From: Planctomycetales bacterium
GTDB lineage: Bacteria > 4484-113
Direction: 5' to 3'
Length of the DNA stretch: 64,000 bases
Assembly: GCA_030606285.1 (NCBI GenBank)
Contig: JAUWGS010000003.1
Coordinates: 124,001-188,000 of the forward strand
In this document: positions 49,770 through 63,554 of the stretch, in pieces
How positions within the stretch are numbered: position 1 is the stretch's first letter
Layout of the letters: each line of letters starts with the position of its first letter
The notes under the pieces: generated by a model
What the model was told of the DNA's origin: nothing
What the model saw: the letters and a program-made list of their open reading frames with translations, nothing else
Databases searched by the model: none
Made by a program: the position numbers and the translations under genes

Positions 49770-52700
49770 CTAGAATATTGAGGTCTCGTCCGTTTCCGGA
49801 GGCAGCTCCTTTTCCTCGGCAGTGAAGAACTCGGTGAGAACCTCCCTGCTGATTGGCGAGCCGCGGCGCAGTTCGGCGCGTATCTCTCGCTGCTTCAGGC
49901 CCGTGCCAACAGGGATGAGTGAGCCAATGATGACATTCTCCTTGATGCCTCGCAGCTCGTCTCTCAGGCCTTCGATGGCCGCCCGGGTCAGGACGCGAGT
50001 CGTCTCCTGGAAGGATGCGCCGGAAAGCCAGGAGTCAGTGGTCAGTGAGGCCTTGGAGATGCCCTGCAAAAGGCTCTTCGCCCTGGGCAGCTTAAGGCCC
50101 TTCTGCTTCAACTTCCCACAGACAGCGTCAAACTTCGTTCGCGGCATGATGTCCCCTTCAAAGTAATCCTCGCAGTCGCCGCGGGAGGTGATTTCGACAT
50201 ACTTGATCATCTGCTTGGCGATGATCTCGATATGTTTGGAATTGGTATTGACGTTCTGCGATTCGTAAATATCCTGGATCGTATTGACCAGGTAATGCTG
50301 CGTCTTTAGGTCGCTGACGAGCTGGTGGTACTTCTTCACATCCAGATTGCCCTCGCACAGCGACTGGGCGCGCTCAACGATATCGCCCGCTCTTAGCGGC
50401 ATACTTTCTTTGTTGATCGGCTGGCGGTTTTCGTGCGGTGTCTCGTAGATTTTTTCCGTGCCGTCAGGATGCTCGACGGTGATCCGGTGGAAAGTCCGCT
50501 TGTAGTCCGTGTACAGCTGAGTGACTATGCCGCCGATGTCCGCGAGGATTTCCCCGTGCGGGTCCAGCGGATCGCCGCGCTTCACGGGCTTACGGAACGT
50601 GATCGGCAACCTTTCATCTTCCTCGCGCAGGATGGTGTAGGCGCGCTCAGAGTACCCCTCGGGGTCTTGGATGATGACGCGCTCGTACAGCACCTTGGTG
50701 ATGTCCTTCACCACGCCCTCGCGTTCAGCAAGCACGCTGGGTTCTTTTGCGCCACGCACTTCGAACAGACTCTCGACGTAGGGCAAGCCCTGTGTGATGT
50801 CGCGGCCTTTAACGCCGCCAGTGTGGAACGTGCGCATCGTGAGCTGGGTTCCTGGCTCACCGATACTCTGAGCCGCGATGACCCCGACAGGATCTCCAAT
50901 CTCCGCCAGGTGTCCGGCTGCAAGGTCCCAGCCATAGCACTTGGCACAAACGCCCTTGGGTGCCGCGCATGTCAGAACCGAGCGCACTTTCACCGAGGCG
51001 GCCCCGCTACCGTAGATCTTGTCAACTACGGCTGGCGTGAGTTCGGTCCCTCGCTTGAACAGCACTTTTCCCGTCTTCGGCTTCCTGAGGGGCTCGGCTA
51101 GCACTCGCCCGACGAGGGCTTTTCTTGCCTTCTTAACATTGTCCATACGCGCGCTGTGAAGCTCAATCTCGATTCCTTCGCGCGTCTTGCAGTCCATCTT
51201 TGTAACTGACACATCCACAGCTACGTCAACGAGACGCCGTGTGAGGTATCCCGAGTCTGCGGTCTTCAGCGCGGTGTCCACCAAGCCCTTGCGTCCGCCG
51301 TGCGTCGAGATGAAGTACTCGAAGACCGAAAGGCCCTCGCGGAAGTTGCTGCGGATGGGGATGTCCAACACGCGTCCACTTGGGCCGACGAGCAGGCCAC
51401 GCATAGCAGCAAGCTGTCGGACCTGGTCGATCTTTCCGCGCGCGCCGGACTCTTCCATCATGAATACAGGATTCAGGACCGCGAAGTTCTCCTTCATCGC
51501 CTTCGTGAGTTCCTTCGTCGCCTGGTCCCACGTGCGTGTGACCTCGTCGTCCTTTTCCTTGCGCGTGATGAGTTCCTTGTGGAATTTGCTCCAGATCTCA
51601 TCGGACAGCTTCTGAGCCTTGGCCAGGATACTGGCCTTGCTCGCGGGTATGGTGATGTCAGCTATGCCGATAGTGACGCCGGCGACCGTAGCCATCTCGA
51701 AGCCAAGATCCTTTAGCGTGTCTACAAGCACCACGGTGAACCTCTGCCCCAGCTTCTGGTAGGCGTGAGAAATTATATTAGCCAGGGCGCCACGGTCGAT
51801 AGGGTAGTTGAAGTAAGGCAGGCGTTCGTCCTCGGGTACGCCCGTTTCATCCTGCAGGCTGATCAGCGCGTCATTGAAGATTACGCGCCCGGCAGTCGTG
51901 AAAACGGGACTATCCTGCGCACTTGGCGGGACGGTGAAGTCGTCTTCGAACATCAGGGGCAGTGGGATGAGCACTTTGATCGGCTCGTGGATTGTAACCA
52001 CACCGTTTGCGTAGGCCGTGAGGGTCTCGTTGGTTGATGTGAAGCTCTTGGCTGCCTCAGCATGAGGCTGTGCGCCGTCGGGTGTTTGTGTGATGTAGTA
52101 GGTGCCAAGTACCATGTCGTGCGTAGGGCTGATGATGGGCTTTCCGTCAGCGGGGAGGAACAGGTTGTTTGCCGACAGCATCAAAGTGCGGGCTTCTGCC
52201 TGGGCTGCGGTGGAGAGCGGGACGTGAACCGCCATCTGGTCTCCATCGAAGTCCGCGTTGTAGGCGGCGCACACCAGCGGATGGAGCTGTATAGCCTTGC
52301 CCTCAATGAGTACCGGTTCGAAAGCCTGCATGGACAGCCTGTGCAGAGTCGGCGCACGGTTGAGCAGAACCGGGTGGCCGCGGCAGATCTCCTCCAGCGC
52401 GTCCCACACCCGGTCGTCCTCAGCCTTCTCCAGCATCTTGCGCGCCGTGGCGATGTTCTGGGACGGCTCGTCCGGGTCAACCAGCTTGTGGAGGACGAAC
52501 GGCTTGAATAGCTCCAGCGCCATGTATTTCGGCAAGCCGCACTGGTGCAGCCGAAGCTTAGGGCCGACGACTATCACTGACCGGCCTGAGTAATCCACCC
52601 GCTTACCCAGGAGGTTCTGGCGGAACCTGCCCTGCTTGCCCTTGAGCATGTCCGAAAGGGACTTAAGGGCGCGGTTGTTCACCGAGACCGCGCTGCGTCC

Positions 52701-54162
52701 ACGCCGGCCGTTGTCAATCAGCGAGTCCACAGCTTCTTGCAGCATACGGCGTTCGTTGCGCAGGATGCTCTCCGGCGCGCGGATATCTATGAGCTTCTTC
52801 AGTCGGTTGTTGCGGTTAATCACCCGCCGGTAAAGGTCGTTGAGGTCGGAACTGGCAAAGCGCCCGCCTTCCAGCTCCACCATCGGCCTTAGCTCAGGTG
52901 GCAACACGGGCAGCATTTCGAGCACCATGCATTCGGGTCGGTTGCCCGACTTGATGAAAGCGCGCACGATCTTCAGGCGTTTTGTCAGCTTCTGCCGCTT
53001 CTGACTTGAAGCGCCCTCAAGCTCCTGTCGCAGCTCGGCTTCGAGTCGCACCAGGTCGAGTGAAGCGAGGACCTCCTTCACCGCTTGGGCCCCGATTTCG
53101 ATGTTGAGGTGCGCCGAAAGGTCGCAGATGTCCTGAATCTCCAGAAGCCGCATTAGAGCTTTGATATCTTCGTGTTGCGAGTCTGTAAGGCGGTCAAGCT
53201 TCTTGATGCTTCGGAGCAACGCGAGAGCCTGAGCGAGTTGGCGCGTCTCCCGCTCAATGTCCTCCAGGCGTTTCTCGGTCTCAATCGTCTTCTTGCGGTT
53301 CTCCAGCCGAAGGGAGAAGCGCCGTAGCATGATGAGCTTCTTGAGCAGTGGAATCGTAAACGGAGCGGAATCCTGCTCAATCGCCAAAACCTCCCCGGTC
53401 TCTTTGTCCCGGACAGTTTCGCGCACGTCGTAGTCCTTGATGTACTCGTGCTTGCTGACATGCTGGACAAGGCTCTCCAGACGGGCCTGAGTTTTCTCGT
53501 CGTACTTCTTGGCGCGGGTGGCCTTGATGGTCTTCTCCAGCTCCGTCATCTGTCGTTTCTCTGCCGGCTTCAGATGCGGTGCCGAGCGCGCAAGGTTAAA
53601 AAACGAGACTACGTTCACATCGCGCAGATTGTCTCTCTCGGCAGTCAGTCGGGCGATGCGTCCTTTGACTTCTTCCTCAATGAACGGGAAGTGCTCATCA
53701 AGCCACTCTTCGTCCTTGGAGATAACGAGCCAGTTGACAAAGTAGATAACCTTCTCGACTTCCTTGCCGTTAATACCGAGCAGCGCCGAGAAGCGATTGG
53801 GGATGGACTTGGTGAACCAGATGTGCGCGACCGGGCTGGCAAGACGGATGTGGCCCATCCGCTCACGTCGAACGCGCGAGGATGTCACCTCCACGCCGCA
53901 GCGTTCGCACACCGTGCCTTTGTAGCGCAGTTTGCGGTACTTGCCGCAGGCGCACTCATAGTCCTTGGTCGGCCCGAATATGCGCTCGCAGAACAGTCCG
54001 TCTTTCTCGGGCTTGTAAGTGCGGTAGTTGAAGGTCTCAGGCTTCTTGACCTCACCGTGAGACCATTCAAGGATTCGCTCCGGCGAGGCGAGACCGATTC
54101 GAATAGCCTTTATATGGCGGCCCTCTGGCTGCCGTTCCCGCGACCTGACTGGCATTCGGTAG

Positions 54163-54170
<8 letters not shown>
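49770..54170 (-). CDS. rpoC: DNA-directed RNA polymerase beta' subunit
   Basis: A 1466-residue RpoC. It has the N-terminal zinc finger YECACGKYRKLRYKGTVCERCG (four cysteines, about 72-92), KGKQGRFRQNLLGKRVDYSGRSVI, the catalytic Mg loop NADFDGDQMAVH (about 637), the second zinc site CAAPKGVCAKCYGW (about 1065) and GEPGTQLTMRTFHTGG. The C-terminus extends through the jaw and ends acidic. The start is TTG 54170, supported by GGGAGG at about 6 nt inside the end of rpoB; ATG 54155 is less likely. rpoB and rpoC overlap by 8 nt. Confidence 0.98.
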
Positions 54171-57801
<3,631 letters not shown>

Positions 57802-57879
57802 GGCAGCAACCTCCCGGATACTAATCGTGCGGAACTGCGGAGTAAGCCCCGTAGTCCGCACACACCGTTTGTTTAATGA

Positions 57880-58260
57880 CTACGCTAATTCGACAATCGC
57901 TCCTACCTCTATGAGGCGGTCCTTTATGCCCTCGGCTTCCTCCTTGGGGACGCCGGTCTTGATGGGCTTGGGAGCATTGTCTGCCAGCTCTTTGGCTTCT
58001 TTGATGCCCAGGCTGGTGATTTCGCGGATGATCTTGATGACCTGAAGCTTGGAATCGCCAGGATCCTTCAAAACGATATCAAAGCTGGTCTTTTCCTCCT
58101 CTGCGCCCGCATCGCCGGCACCGCCGGCAGCCATCGCTGCCGGTGCAGCCGCCACGGCGGCGGAGACGCCCCAGCGCTCCTCGAGCGCTTTGACCAGCTC
58201 ATTGACTTCGACAACAGTGAGTTTCTCCAGTTGGTCGATTATCTTGTCAATGTTAGCCAT
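57880..58260 (-). CDS. rplL: 50S ribosomal protein L7/L12
   Basis: A 126-residue L7/L12 with the dimerisation domain (1-35, [29 protein letters not shown]), an Ala/Gly hinge (about 38-52) and the C-domain [49 protein letters not shown]. It binds L10 in multiple copies as the stalk for elongation factors. AAGGAGG lies just before the ATG. The gap to rplJ is 32 nt. Confidence 0.98.
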   Translation of the reverse strand: MANIDKIIDQLEKLTVVEVNELVKALEERWGVSAAVAAAPAAMAAGGAGDAGAEEEKTSFDIVLKDPGDSKLQVIKIIREITSLGIKEAKELADNAPKPIKTGVPKEEAEGIKDRLIEVGAIVELA

Positions 58261-58292
58261 CAGTTCCTCCTTAGAACTTCAGAGACTGTTCG

Positions 58293-58814
58293 TTATTGCT
58301 GTTTCAGTGTGTACTCGTTGAGTACGCGCGCCAACCGGCTGTACGTCTCCATCGCAAGAGATGCGATCCGGCGGGCCGGCTCTTGGATGATTCCCAGGAG
58401 CTGCGAGCGCGCCTCATCCTTCGTCGGCAGCTCCGCGAATATTTTGAAATCCTCGGCAGGATACAGCTTGCCGTCAAACCAGATGCCTTTAACCGGTAGA
58501 ATAGCATTGCGGAAGTCCTTCTGGTACTGGCGGACGAGCTTTGCTGCCGCGCCGACATCTTCTGCACCGCAGACCAGCAGCGAGGGTCCTACAAGAATCT
58601 CGCACGCCGCTTCCATCCCGCTACGTTCAAAGACGATTCGGGCGAGCGTATTCTTCATCTGTATCGCCTTCGCCCCTCTTTCGGCGAGCTGATGGCGAAA
58701 CTCGTCCATGACCCGGATGTTGACGCTCGTGGGGTCTATCAGGATGGCGAAGCCCGCTTCCTCCACCGCCGAAGCGTACCGCTCCATCACTCCTTCTTTC
58801 TGTTTGCGCAGCAT
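58293..58814 (-). CDS. rplJ: 50S ribosomal protein L10
   Basis: A 173-residue L10. It has FAILIDPTSVNIRVMDEFRHQLAERGAKAIQMKNTLARIVFE, LVCGAEDVGAAAKLVRQY and a C-terminal L7/L12-binding helix (SLAMETYSRLARVLNEYT). ATG 58814 with AGGAGG at 8 nt is chosen over the TTG at 58838, which puts the ribosome site inside the gene. It lies 13 nt after rplA, too close for a separate L10 leader structure. Confidence 0.95.
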   Translation of the reverse strand: MLRKQKEGVMERYASAVEEAGFAILIDPTSVNIRVMDEFRHQLAERGAKAIQMKNTLARIVFERSGMEAACEILVGPSLLVCGAEDVGAAAKLVRQYQKDFRNAILPVKGIWFDGKLYPAEDFKIFAELPTKDEARSQLLGIIQEPARRIASLAMETYSRLARVLNEYTLKQQ

Positions 58815-58827
58815 CCGGGTAATCCTC

Positions 58828-59511
58828 CTAGAATCCAAGCGGGTCCACGCGAACGGCAGGCGACTGCGTTGCCGAAACGGCGATAGACTTGATGTATTGG
58901 CCCTTTGCGGTTGCCGGTCTCAGCCGGACGATCTCCGACAGCAGGTACTCGATGTTTTCCAGCAGCTGGCGTTCCTCAAAGGCGCCTTTGCCGACGGTGA
59001 CATGTACGATCCCGGCTTTCTCAACGCGAATGCTGAGCTTTCCCGCCTTGAATTCCTTGACTGCCGTGGCCAGGTCGAATGTTGTTGTGCCGCTCTTGGG
59101 GTTGGGCATCAGGCCGCGCGGGCCGAGTATCTTAGCCGTCTTGGAGACAGCCTTCATCACGTCGGGCGTGGCGATGGCAACATCGAAATCAATGACGCCA
59201 TTCTGCACCTGCTCGATTATCTCTTCCAGACCCACGAGGTCCGCTCCTGCATCGCGCGCCTCCACGACCTTCTCGCCTTTGGCGAAAACTGCGATGCGCG
59301 GTGTGCGGCCAGTGCCGTGCGGGAGCGTCAGAGTGCTGCGGATATTCTGATCCGCCTTGCGCGGGTCGACGCCAAGACGGACGGCAACGTCCACGCTCTC
59401 CCACTCGCGCGCGATGAGTTTTATCCTGCGAACGGCTTCTTCCAGCGAGACCGGGCCGTCCAACGGTCGGATTTTCTCCTTCTTCATTAGATAGGACTTG
59501 GTGCGCCGCAT
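58828..59511 (-). CDS. rplA: 50S ribosomal protein L1
   Basis: A 227-residue L1. It has VSLEEAVRRIKLIA, VDVAVRLGVDPRKADQNIRSTLTLPHGTGRTPRIAVFAKGEK (about 40-80), the domain II segment ADLVGLEEIIEQVQNGVIDFDVAIATPDVMKAVSKTAKILGPRGLMPNPKSGTTT, and VTVGKGAFEERQLLENI. L1 builds the E-site stalk and represses its own operon in E. coli. The ATG is coupled to the rplK stop (TAATG). Confidence 0.97.
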   Translation of the reverse strand: MRRTKSYLMKKEKIRPLDGPVSLEEAVRRIKLIAREWESVDVAVRLGVDPRKADQNIRSTLTLPHGTGRTPRIAVFAKGEKVVEARDAGADLVGLEEIIEQVQNGVIDFDVAIATPDVMKAVSKTAKILGPRGLMPNPKSGTTTFDLATAVKEFKAGKLSIRVEKAGIVHVTVGKGAFEERQLLENIEYLLSEIVRLRPATAKGQYIKSIAVSATQSPAVRVDPLGF

Positions 59512-60101
59512 TATTTCTCCTTCTCACCTCCCGGTTCCGCCTTTTCCTGCGGAACCTCTGCAGGCACCCCCTCGGCCTCCTCTTCAGTGGATGCGGCGGC
59601 CGCCGCCGCTGCAGCCGCCTTCTCGGCAGCGTCAATCTGTGCCCGGGTCGGGCCCTTCGCGATCTCCCAGTAATAGCCCTCCACATTTACCCCCATCTGA
59701 CGGCAGCTTCCGGCGATGATGCGAGTAGCCATCTCCAGGTCGTCCGTATTCAGATCGGGGAGCTTTATGCGCGCGATGCGCTCCAGCTGCTCGCGGGATA
59801 GCTCGCCAACGCGTACCCGGTTGGGTTCGGGACTGGCTGTGTCAATCCCCAGTTCCTTCTTCACGAGGTCGCGGGTCAGGGGGGTCTTAATCTTGTACTC
59901 CCAGGACTTGTCCTTGTAGACGATTATCTCGGTTGGCAAAGTTTCCTCGGCGCGCTCACGAGTGGAGTCGTTGAACTGCCTGCAGAAATCCATCACTTGA
60001 ATGCCTGCGGCGGCAAGCGCGGGACCGAGAGGAGGTGCCGGGCTGGCGCCACCCCCTTTGAGGTGGACCTTGATGATTTTGTCGATTTCCTTGCGCGCCA
60101 T
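59511..60101 (-). CDS. rplK: 50S ribosomal protein L11 with Ala/Glu-rich tail
   Basis: A 196-residue L11 starting at ATG 60101 (MARKEIDKIIKVHLKGGGASPAPPLGPALAAAGIQVMDFCRQFN). The RNA-binding domain has YKIKTPLTRDLVKKELGI and LNTDDLEMATRIIAGSCRQMGVNVEG, normally the end of L11 at about 141 residues. About 50 more residues follow: IDAAEKAAAAAAAAASTEEEAEGVPAEVPQ and a Lys/Glu end. L11 forms the GTPase-associated centre. The ORF-track start 17 codons upstream is rejected. It is coupled to rplA. Confidence 0.95.
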   Translation of the reverse strand: MARKEIDKIIKVHLKGGGASPAPPLGPALAAAGIQVMDFCRQFNDSTRERAEETLPTEIIVYKDKSWEYKIKTPLTRDLVKKELGIDTASPEPNRVRVGELSREQLERIARIKLPDLNTDDLEMATRIIAGSCRQMGVNVEGYYWEIAKGPTRAQIDAAEKAAAAAAAAASTEEEAEGVPAEVPQEKAEPGGEKEK

Positions 60102-60117
60102 AAGTGTGCCTTTACGA

Positions 60118-60666
60118 TTACGCCTTCGGGGCTTCTCCTTCTTCCGGCTCAAACGGTTCTACCTGGTCGAAGTCCAGTTCAACCTGGGTGTCGCGTCCGA
60201 AAAGGGAAATCAGGATTTTCACCTTACGCTTCTCAGCGTCGATCGCCTTGACCTTCCCGATGGCTTCGGCGAACGGACCGGAGAGTACCTTAATCGTGTC
60301 ATTTACCTTGTACGATGTTTCCAGTACTGGCTCTTCGCTCTCCATGCGGGCGAAGATGGCGTTCGCTTCGTCCTCTGACAAAGGCTGGGGGGCGTTCGCG
60401 CTGCCGACGAAGCCTATGACTCCCTGTACCTGCTTCAGCAGCAGCCGGTTCTTGTTCGTCAGGATCATCTTGACCAGGACATAGCCCGGATACATCTTGC
60501 GGGAAACGGTCCGCTTCTTGCCCTTTATCGATTCCAGTCGCAACTCGTGGGGGACAACGATCTCTTCGATGTTCTCGTCTAGCTGGTCGTGTTCGAGCAT
60601 GTGACGCAGCGTCTGCGACACCTTCTCCTCGCAACCAGACATCGTATGTAGAACGTACCAGCGCAT
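60118..60666 (-). CDS. nusG: Transcription termination/antitermination protein NusG
   Basis: A 182-residue NusG. The NGN domain (1-110) has MRWYVLHTMSGCEEKVSQTL, RKMYPGYVLVKMILTNKNRLLLKQVQGVIGFVG, and the KOW domain (about 125-170) has NDTIKVLSGPFAEAIGKVKAIDAEKRKVKILISLFGRDTQVELDF. NusG binds elongating RNA polymerase and links it to Rho or the ribosome. ATG 60666 with GGGA upstream is preferred to the TTG four codons earlier. It is 23 nt after secE. Confidence 0.97.
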   Translation of the reverse strand: MRWYVLHTMSGCEEKVSQTLRHMLEHDQLDENIEEIVVPHELRLESIKGKKRTVSRKMYPGYVLVKMILTNKNRLLLKQVQGVIGFVGSANAPQPLSEDEANAIFARMESEEPVLETSYKVNDTIKVLSGPFAEAIGKVKAIDAEKRKVKILISLFGRDTQVELDFDQVEPFEPEEGEAPKA

Positions 60667-60689
60667 CTCAAATCCCAAACGGGTTGCCC

Positions 60690-60935
60690 CTAGACCGGCA
60701 GGATAAAGCTGAAGACTTTGGTCACAAACATGTCAAAAAGCGAGATGATGGCAGTGACGATGACGGTAAAGATGAAAACAACCACCGTTGAGCGGTATAG
60801 TTCCTTCCGCTCGGGAAAGGTTATCTTGTTCCACTCCATCTTGAGTTCCTGGAAGTAACGAGCGATTGGGTTGGCCTCGGTACGCAAACGCCGAGGCCCT
60901 CTTGCGTCCATGCTTTTCCCTTTATCTCCTGCCAT
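60690..60935 (-). CDS. secE: Preprotein translocase subunit SecE
   Basis: An 81-residue SecE with one transmembrane helix (about 50-72, VVVFIFTVIVTAIISLFDMFV) preceded by the family amphipathic motif ARYFQELKMEWNKITFPERKELYRST. It clamps SecY in the protein-export channel. It keeps the conserved bacterial secE-nusG order. Confidence 0.95.
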   Translation of the reverse strand: MAGDKGKSMDARGPRRLRTEANPIARYFQELKMEWNKITFPERKELYRSTVVVFIFTVIVTAIISLFDMFVTKVFSFILPV

Positions 60936-60959
60936 CGTCAGTTACCTCAAAAACAAATG

Positions 60960-61032
60960 CAGGCCCAGCCGGAGTCGAACCGACAACCTTTGGTTTTGGA
61001 GACCAATGCTCTGCCAATTGAGCTATGGGCCT
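60960..61032 (-). tRNA. tRNA-Trp (CCA)
   Basis: A 73-nt cloverleaf on the minus strand: acceptor AGGCCCA/TGGGCCT, discriminator G, D arm TAGCTCAATTGGCAGAGCA, anticodon loop CTCCAAA (CCA), T arm TCGGTTCGACTCCGG. The 3' CCA is not encoded. tRNA-Trp between rpmG and secE is a widespread arrangement. Confidence 0.97.
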
Positions 61033-61055
61033 ACGACGCGCCGCCAAAGCAGCCG

Positions 61056-61238
61056 TTACTTCGTTTCAACGTGTAGCGTGTGCTTATGGCAGGGGCGACA
61101 GTACTTTTTTAGTTCGAGCTTACCGGGAGTGTTGGTGCGGTTGCGGCTGGTGTAGTAGTTGCGTGACTTGCATTCGGTGCACGCAAGAATAGCCTGCACG
61201 CGCCTGTCCCTTTTAGCTTTGGTCGACTTCTTGGCCAT
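61056..61238 (-). CDS. rpmG: 50S ribosomal protein L33
   Basis: A 60-residue L33. It has four cysteines in two pairs (CTEC and CRPC) for zinc, the C+ form, with [32 protein letters not shown] as the classic sequence. The N-terminus is Lys/Arg-rich. It lies 14 nt after tuf and 23 nt before tRNA-Trp. Confidence 0.97.
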   Translation of the reverse strand: MAKKSTKAKRDRRVQAILACTECKSRNYYTSRNRTNTPGKLELKKYCRPCHKHTLHVETK

Positions 61239-61252
61239 TGAACCGGCAGCGC

Positions 61253-62452
61253 CTACTCGATGATCTTCGTAACGACGCCTGCACCGATGGTGCGTCCGCC
61301 CTCACGAATCGCGAAGCGCATCCCCTCCTCAATTGCGACCGGGGCAATGAGTTCGGCGAAAAGGTCTACTTCATCGCCCGGAAGCACCATTTCTTTGCCC
61401 TCAGGCAGCTTGATTATGCCGGTCACGTCCGTGGTTCGCATATAGAACTGCGGGCGATAGCCGGTGAAGAACGGCTTGTGCCGTCCGCCCTCCTCCTTCT
61501 TGAGCACGTACACTTTCGCCTCAAACTTTGTATGCGGGAGTATGCTGCCAGGTTTGCAGACAACCTGTCCGCGCTCAATGCCGGTCCTCTCAACGCCGCG
61601 AAGCAGAAGGCCCACGTTGTCGCCTGCGATGCCCTCGTCCAGAGTCTTGCGGAACATCTCGACGCCGGTGACGACCGTCTTGCGGCTGTCAGGGCGCAGG
61701 CCGACGATCTCAACCTCCTCGCCGATAAGTATTTTGCCGCGCTCGATGCGGCCGGTCGCCACCGTGCCACGGCCGGTAATGGAGAACACGTCCTCCACCG
61801 CGAGCAGGAACGGCTTGTCAAGATCGCGCACGGGCTCCGGCACGTAGCTGTCGAGCGCCTCCACTATTTCGAGGATGCACTTGTTGGCCGGGTCCTCCGG
61901 GTTCCCGTCGGTCTCGAGCGCCTTCAGCGCGCTGCCGCGAATGATAGGCGTCTTATCGCCAGGGAAGCCGTACTTGTTTAATAGGTCACGGACATCCTCT
62001 TCAGCCAGATCGATGAGGTCGGGGTCGTCGACCATGTCGGTCTTGTTGAGAAAGACCAGGACACAGGGCACACCGACCTGGCGCGCGAGCAGGATGTGCT
62101 CGCGGGTCTGAGGCATAGCGCCGTCGGCGGCTGAAACCACCACAATAGCGCCGTCCATCTGCGCCGCGCCGGTGATCATGTTCTTGATGTAGTCTTTATG
62201 GCCGGGACAGTCCACGTGGGCGTAGTGGCGCTTATCACTCTCATACTCCACGTGGGCCGTGGCGATGGTGATGCCGCGTGCCTTCTCCTCTGGCGCTTTG
62301 TCGATTTCGTCAAAGGAGATGAAGGTCGCCTGGCCCTTGGTGGCTAAGACTTTCGTTATTGCGGCCGTAAGTGTTGTCTTGCCGTGGTCGACGTGGCCGA
62401 TGGTGCCGACATTAACATGCGGTTTGTCACGTACGAATTTCTCCTTGGACAT
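61253..62452 (-). CDS. tuf: Elongation factor Tu
   Basis: A 399-residue EF-Tu. It has G1 GHVDHGKTT (about 19), G2 region [15 protein letters not shown]3 [24 protein letters not shown]4 NKTD, and G5 SALKAL. Switch I has EKARGITIA. Domain 2 includes [19 protein letters not shown], and domain 3 ends VTKIIE. The threonine after the switch-I Ile-Thr is kept. EF-Tu brings aminoacyl-tRNA to the A site. Elfamycin-site residues are not examined. The tRNA-Thr lies 140 nt upstream, as in the tufB operon of E. coli. Confidence 0.99.
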   Translation of the reverse strand: MSKEKFVRDKPHVNVGTIGHVDHGKTTLTAAITKVLATKGQATFISFDEIDKAPEEKARGITIATAHVEYESDKRHYAHVDCPGHKDYIKNMITGAAQMDGAIVVVSAADGAMPQTREHILLARQVGVPCVLVFLNKTDMVDDPDLIDLAEEDVRDLLNKYGFPGDKTPIIRGSALKALETDGNPEDPANKCILEIVEALDSYVPEPVRDLDKPFLLAVEDVFSITGRGTVATGRIERGKILIGEEVEIVGLRPDSRKTVVTGVEMFRKTLDEGIAGDNVGLLLRGVERTGIERGQVVCKPGSILPHTKFEAKVYVLKKEEGGRHKPFFTGYRPQFYMRTTDVTGIIKLPEGKEMVLPGDEVDLFAELIAPVAIEEGMRFAIREGGRTIGAGVVTKIIE

Positions 62453-62592
62453 CTTCTCTCGTTCCCCTTGGTTTTCTTTGTTACAGAGACGTTTCGTGGT
62501 CGCCCGCGCATATACGCAAGGCTACCCGCGAACGAGTAGTTTCTCACATTTCCGCGAGATTTGCAAGAGTGGGATACCGTGCGATACGTTAC

Positions 62593-62666
<74 letters not shown>

Positions 62667-62734
62667 GCTCGAGCCCGGCCGACTTTCCCACACGCGCCTG
62701 GCGCTTTTACGCCGGCTGCGTGGCTCGCAGATGA

Positions 62735-62764
62735 ATTCTATCACATTGATTCTGCTGCGCGCAA
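62735..62764 (-). promoter_or_regulatory. Promoter of the tRNA-Thr/tuf/rpo array
   Basis: On the minus strand: TTGCGC (62764-62759), an 18-nt spacer and TAGAAT (62740-62735) within TGATAGAAT. It is the only promoter seen upstream of the 22-kb leftward array, and internal promoters are likely but not evident. Confidence 0.55.
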
Positions 62765-62981
62765 CAAGGATGCATCTGAAGGCATCTGGGCTCCTGCAAG
62801 CCTGCAGGTCCGGCGAGCGCGCATGGCGGTGAGATCCGACCTGTTTGGTGGTGCGGTATTTGTGTTGCACCGGTGCTCTTGGATCAGCGGAGAATCTGGC
62901 GCCTTCCAGATGTGTTAGATGATCTCACGAAATCCTGGGAAACGCTGGAACAAATGTGCTTTCGCGCAGTCTATCATTGAC

Positions 62982-63013
62982 GGAAGGGTTGGTGAAACCT
63001 TCCTACTTTCACC
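62982..63013 (+). other. Two mutually exclusive hairpins
   Basis: GGAAGG (62982-62987) can pair with CCTTCC (62998-63003), and GGTGAAA (62991-62997) can pair with TTTCACC (63007-63013). The stems overlap and cannot form together. They lie about 30 nt before a terminator, an attenuator-like layout. Confidence 0.5.
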
Positions 63014-63042
63014 CCCCCTTGCCCATCCCCCCTAACTTGCTG

Positions 63043-63075
63043 GGCCGGGGCTAAAAAAGCCCTGGCCTTTTTTTT
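63043..63075 (+). terminator. Strong Rho-independent terminator without an obvious gene
   Basis: GGCCGGGGCT (63043-63052), loop AAAAA, AGCCCTGGCC (63058-63067), a 10-bp stem with one G-U pair, then eight T. It works only for rightward transcription, yet no rightward gene lies upstream within about 22 kb. Confidence 0.85.
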
Positions 63076-63200
63076 GCTCTGCCTTAACCCCCCAAGAGTA
63101 GGCGGTGTTTACGCGCCTGTGGAGTGCTGACTAGCGCCGCTCTTAATAGCGGGGCTAGCTTGCCGTGCAAGAACAACCGCCCTACAACTTATGGTCCGTC

Positions 63201-63357
63201 CAACAACCGAAAGCCAACAACTAACAACTGGCCACCGGGGGCTGACTTGAATGCCTACTCTCTTGCTGGCCGCTGGCAGCCGGTAGCTGGAAGCTGGCAG
63301 CTGGCTTGATCGCTTTCTCTCTTGCTGGCGACTGGCGGCTGGCGACTGATAGCTGAC
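63201..63357. repeat. Degenerate heptamer-period repeat
   Basis: Units of 7 nt in register: CAACAAC, CGAAAGC, CAACAAC, TAACAAC at 63201-63228; TGCTGGC, CGCTGGC, AGCCGGT, AGCTGGA, AGCTGGC, AGCTGGC at 63264-63305; and TGCTGGC, GACTGGC, GGCTGGC, GACTGAT, AGCTGAC at 63323-63357. GCTGRCTTGA recurs at 63241, 63300 and 63352. It resembles the short tandem heptamers of cyanobacterial intergenic DNA. It is not a CRISPR because no unique spacers exist. Confidence 0.75.
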
Positions 63358-63386
63358 TTGACAGCGTGCCGGATTGCCCCTAACTT
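63358..63386 (+). promoter_or_regulatory. Promoter of tRNA-Arg (CCG)
   Basis: Perfect TTGACA (63358-63363), a 17-nt spacer and a weak TAACTT (63381-63386). Initiation near 63393 is 3 nt before the tRNA. The -35 box starts right where the heptamer repeat ends. Confidence 0.6.
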
Positions 63387-63395
63387 TGAATGCGT

Positions 63396-63468
<73 letters not shown>

Positions 63469-63554
63469 GTTTTGCTATTTCGACCCCTGAGTGGGGTGGA
63501 ATCCGAGATCGTCAGCCTATTTGCACGCTGTGGTGCTCGAGAGCACCTTTACTC

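Larger units (their letters stand above)
62667..63395. other. 729-nt gap without a gene
   Basis: Between tRNA-Thr and tRNA-Arg I see no credible coding region; the ORFs listed here are shadows or built from the repeat. It holds the leftward promoter (62735-62764), two overlapping hairpins (62982-63013), a C-rich tract, a strong terminator (63043-63075), a heptamer repeat (63201-63357) and the tRNA-Arg promoter. Confidence 0.8.

Noticed and set aside
58815-58827. L10-type autoregulatory leader before rplJ
   Set aside because: Only 13 nt separate rplA and rplJ, too little for the known structure.
63201-63357. CRISPR-like array
   Set aside because: Units are 7 nt long and continuous, with no unique spacers and no cas gene in the window.
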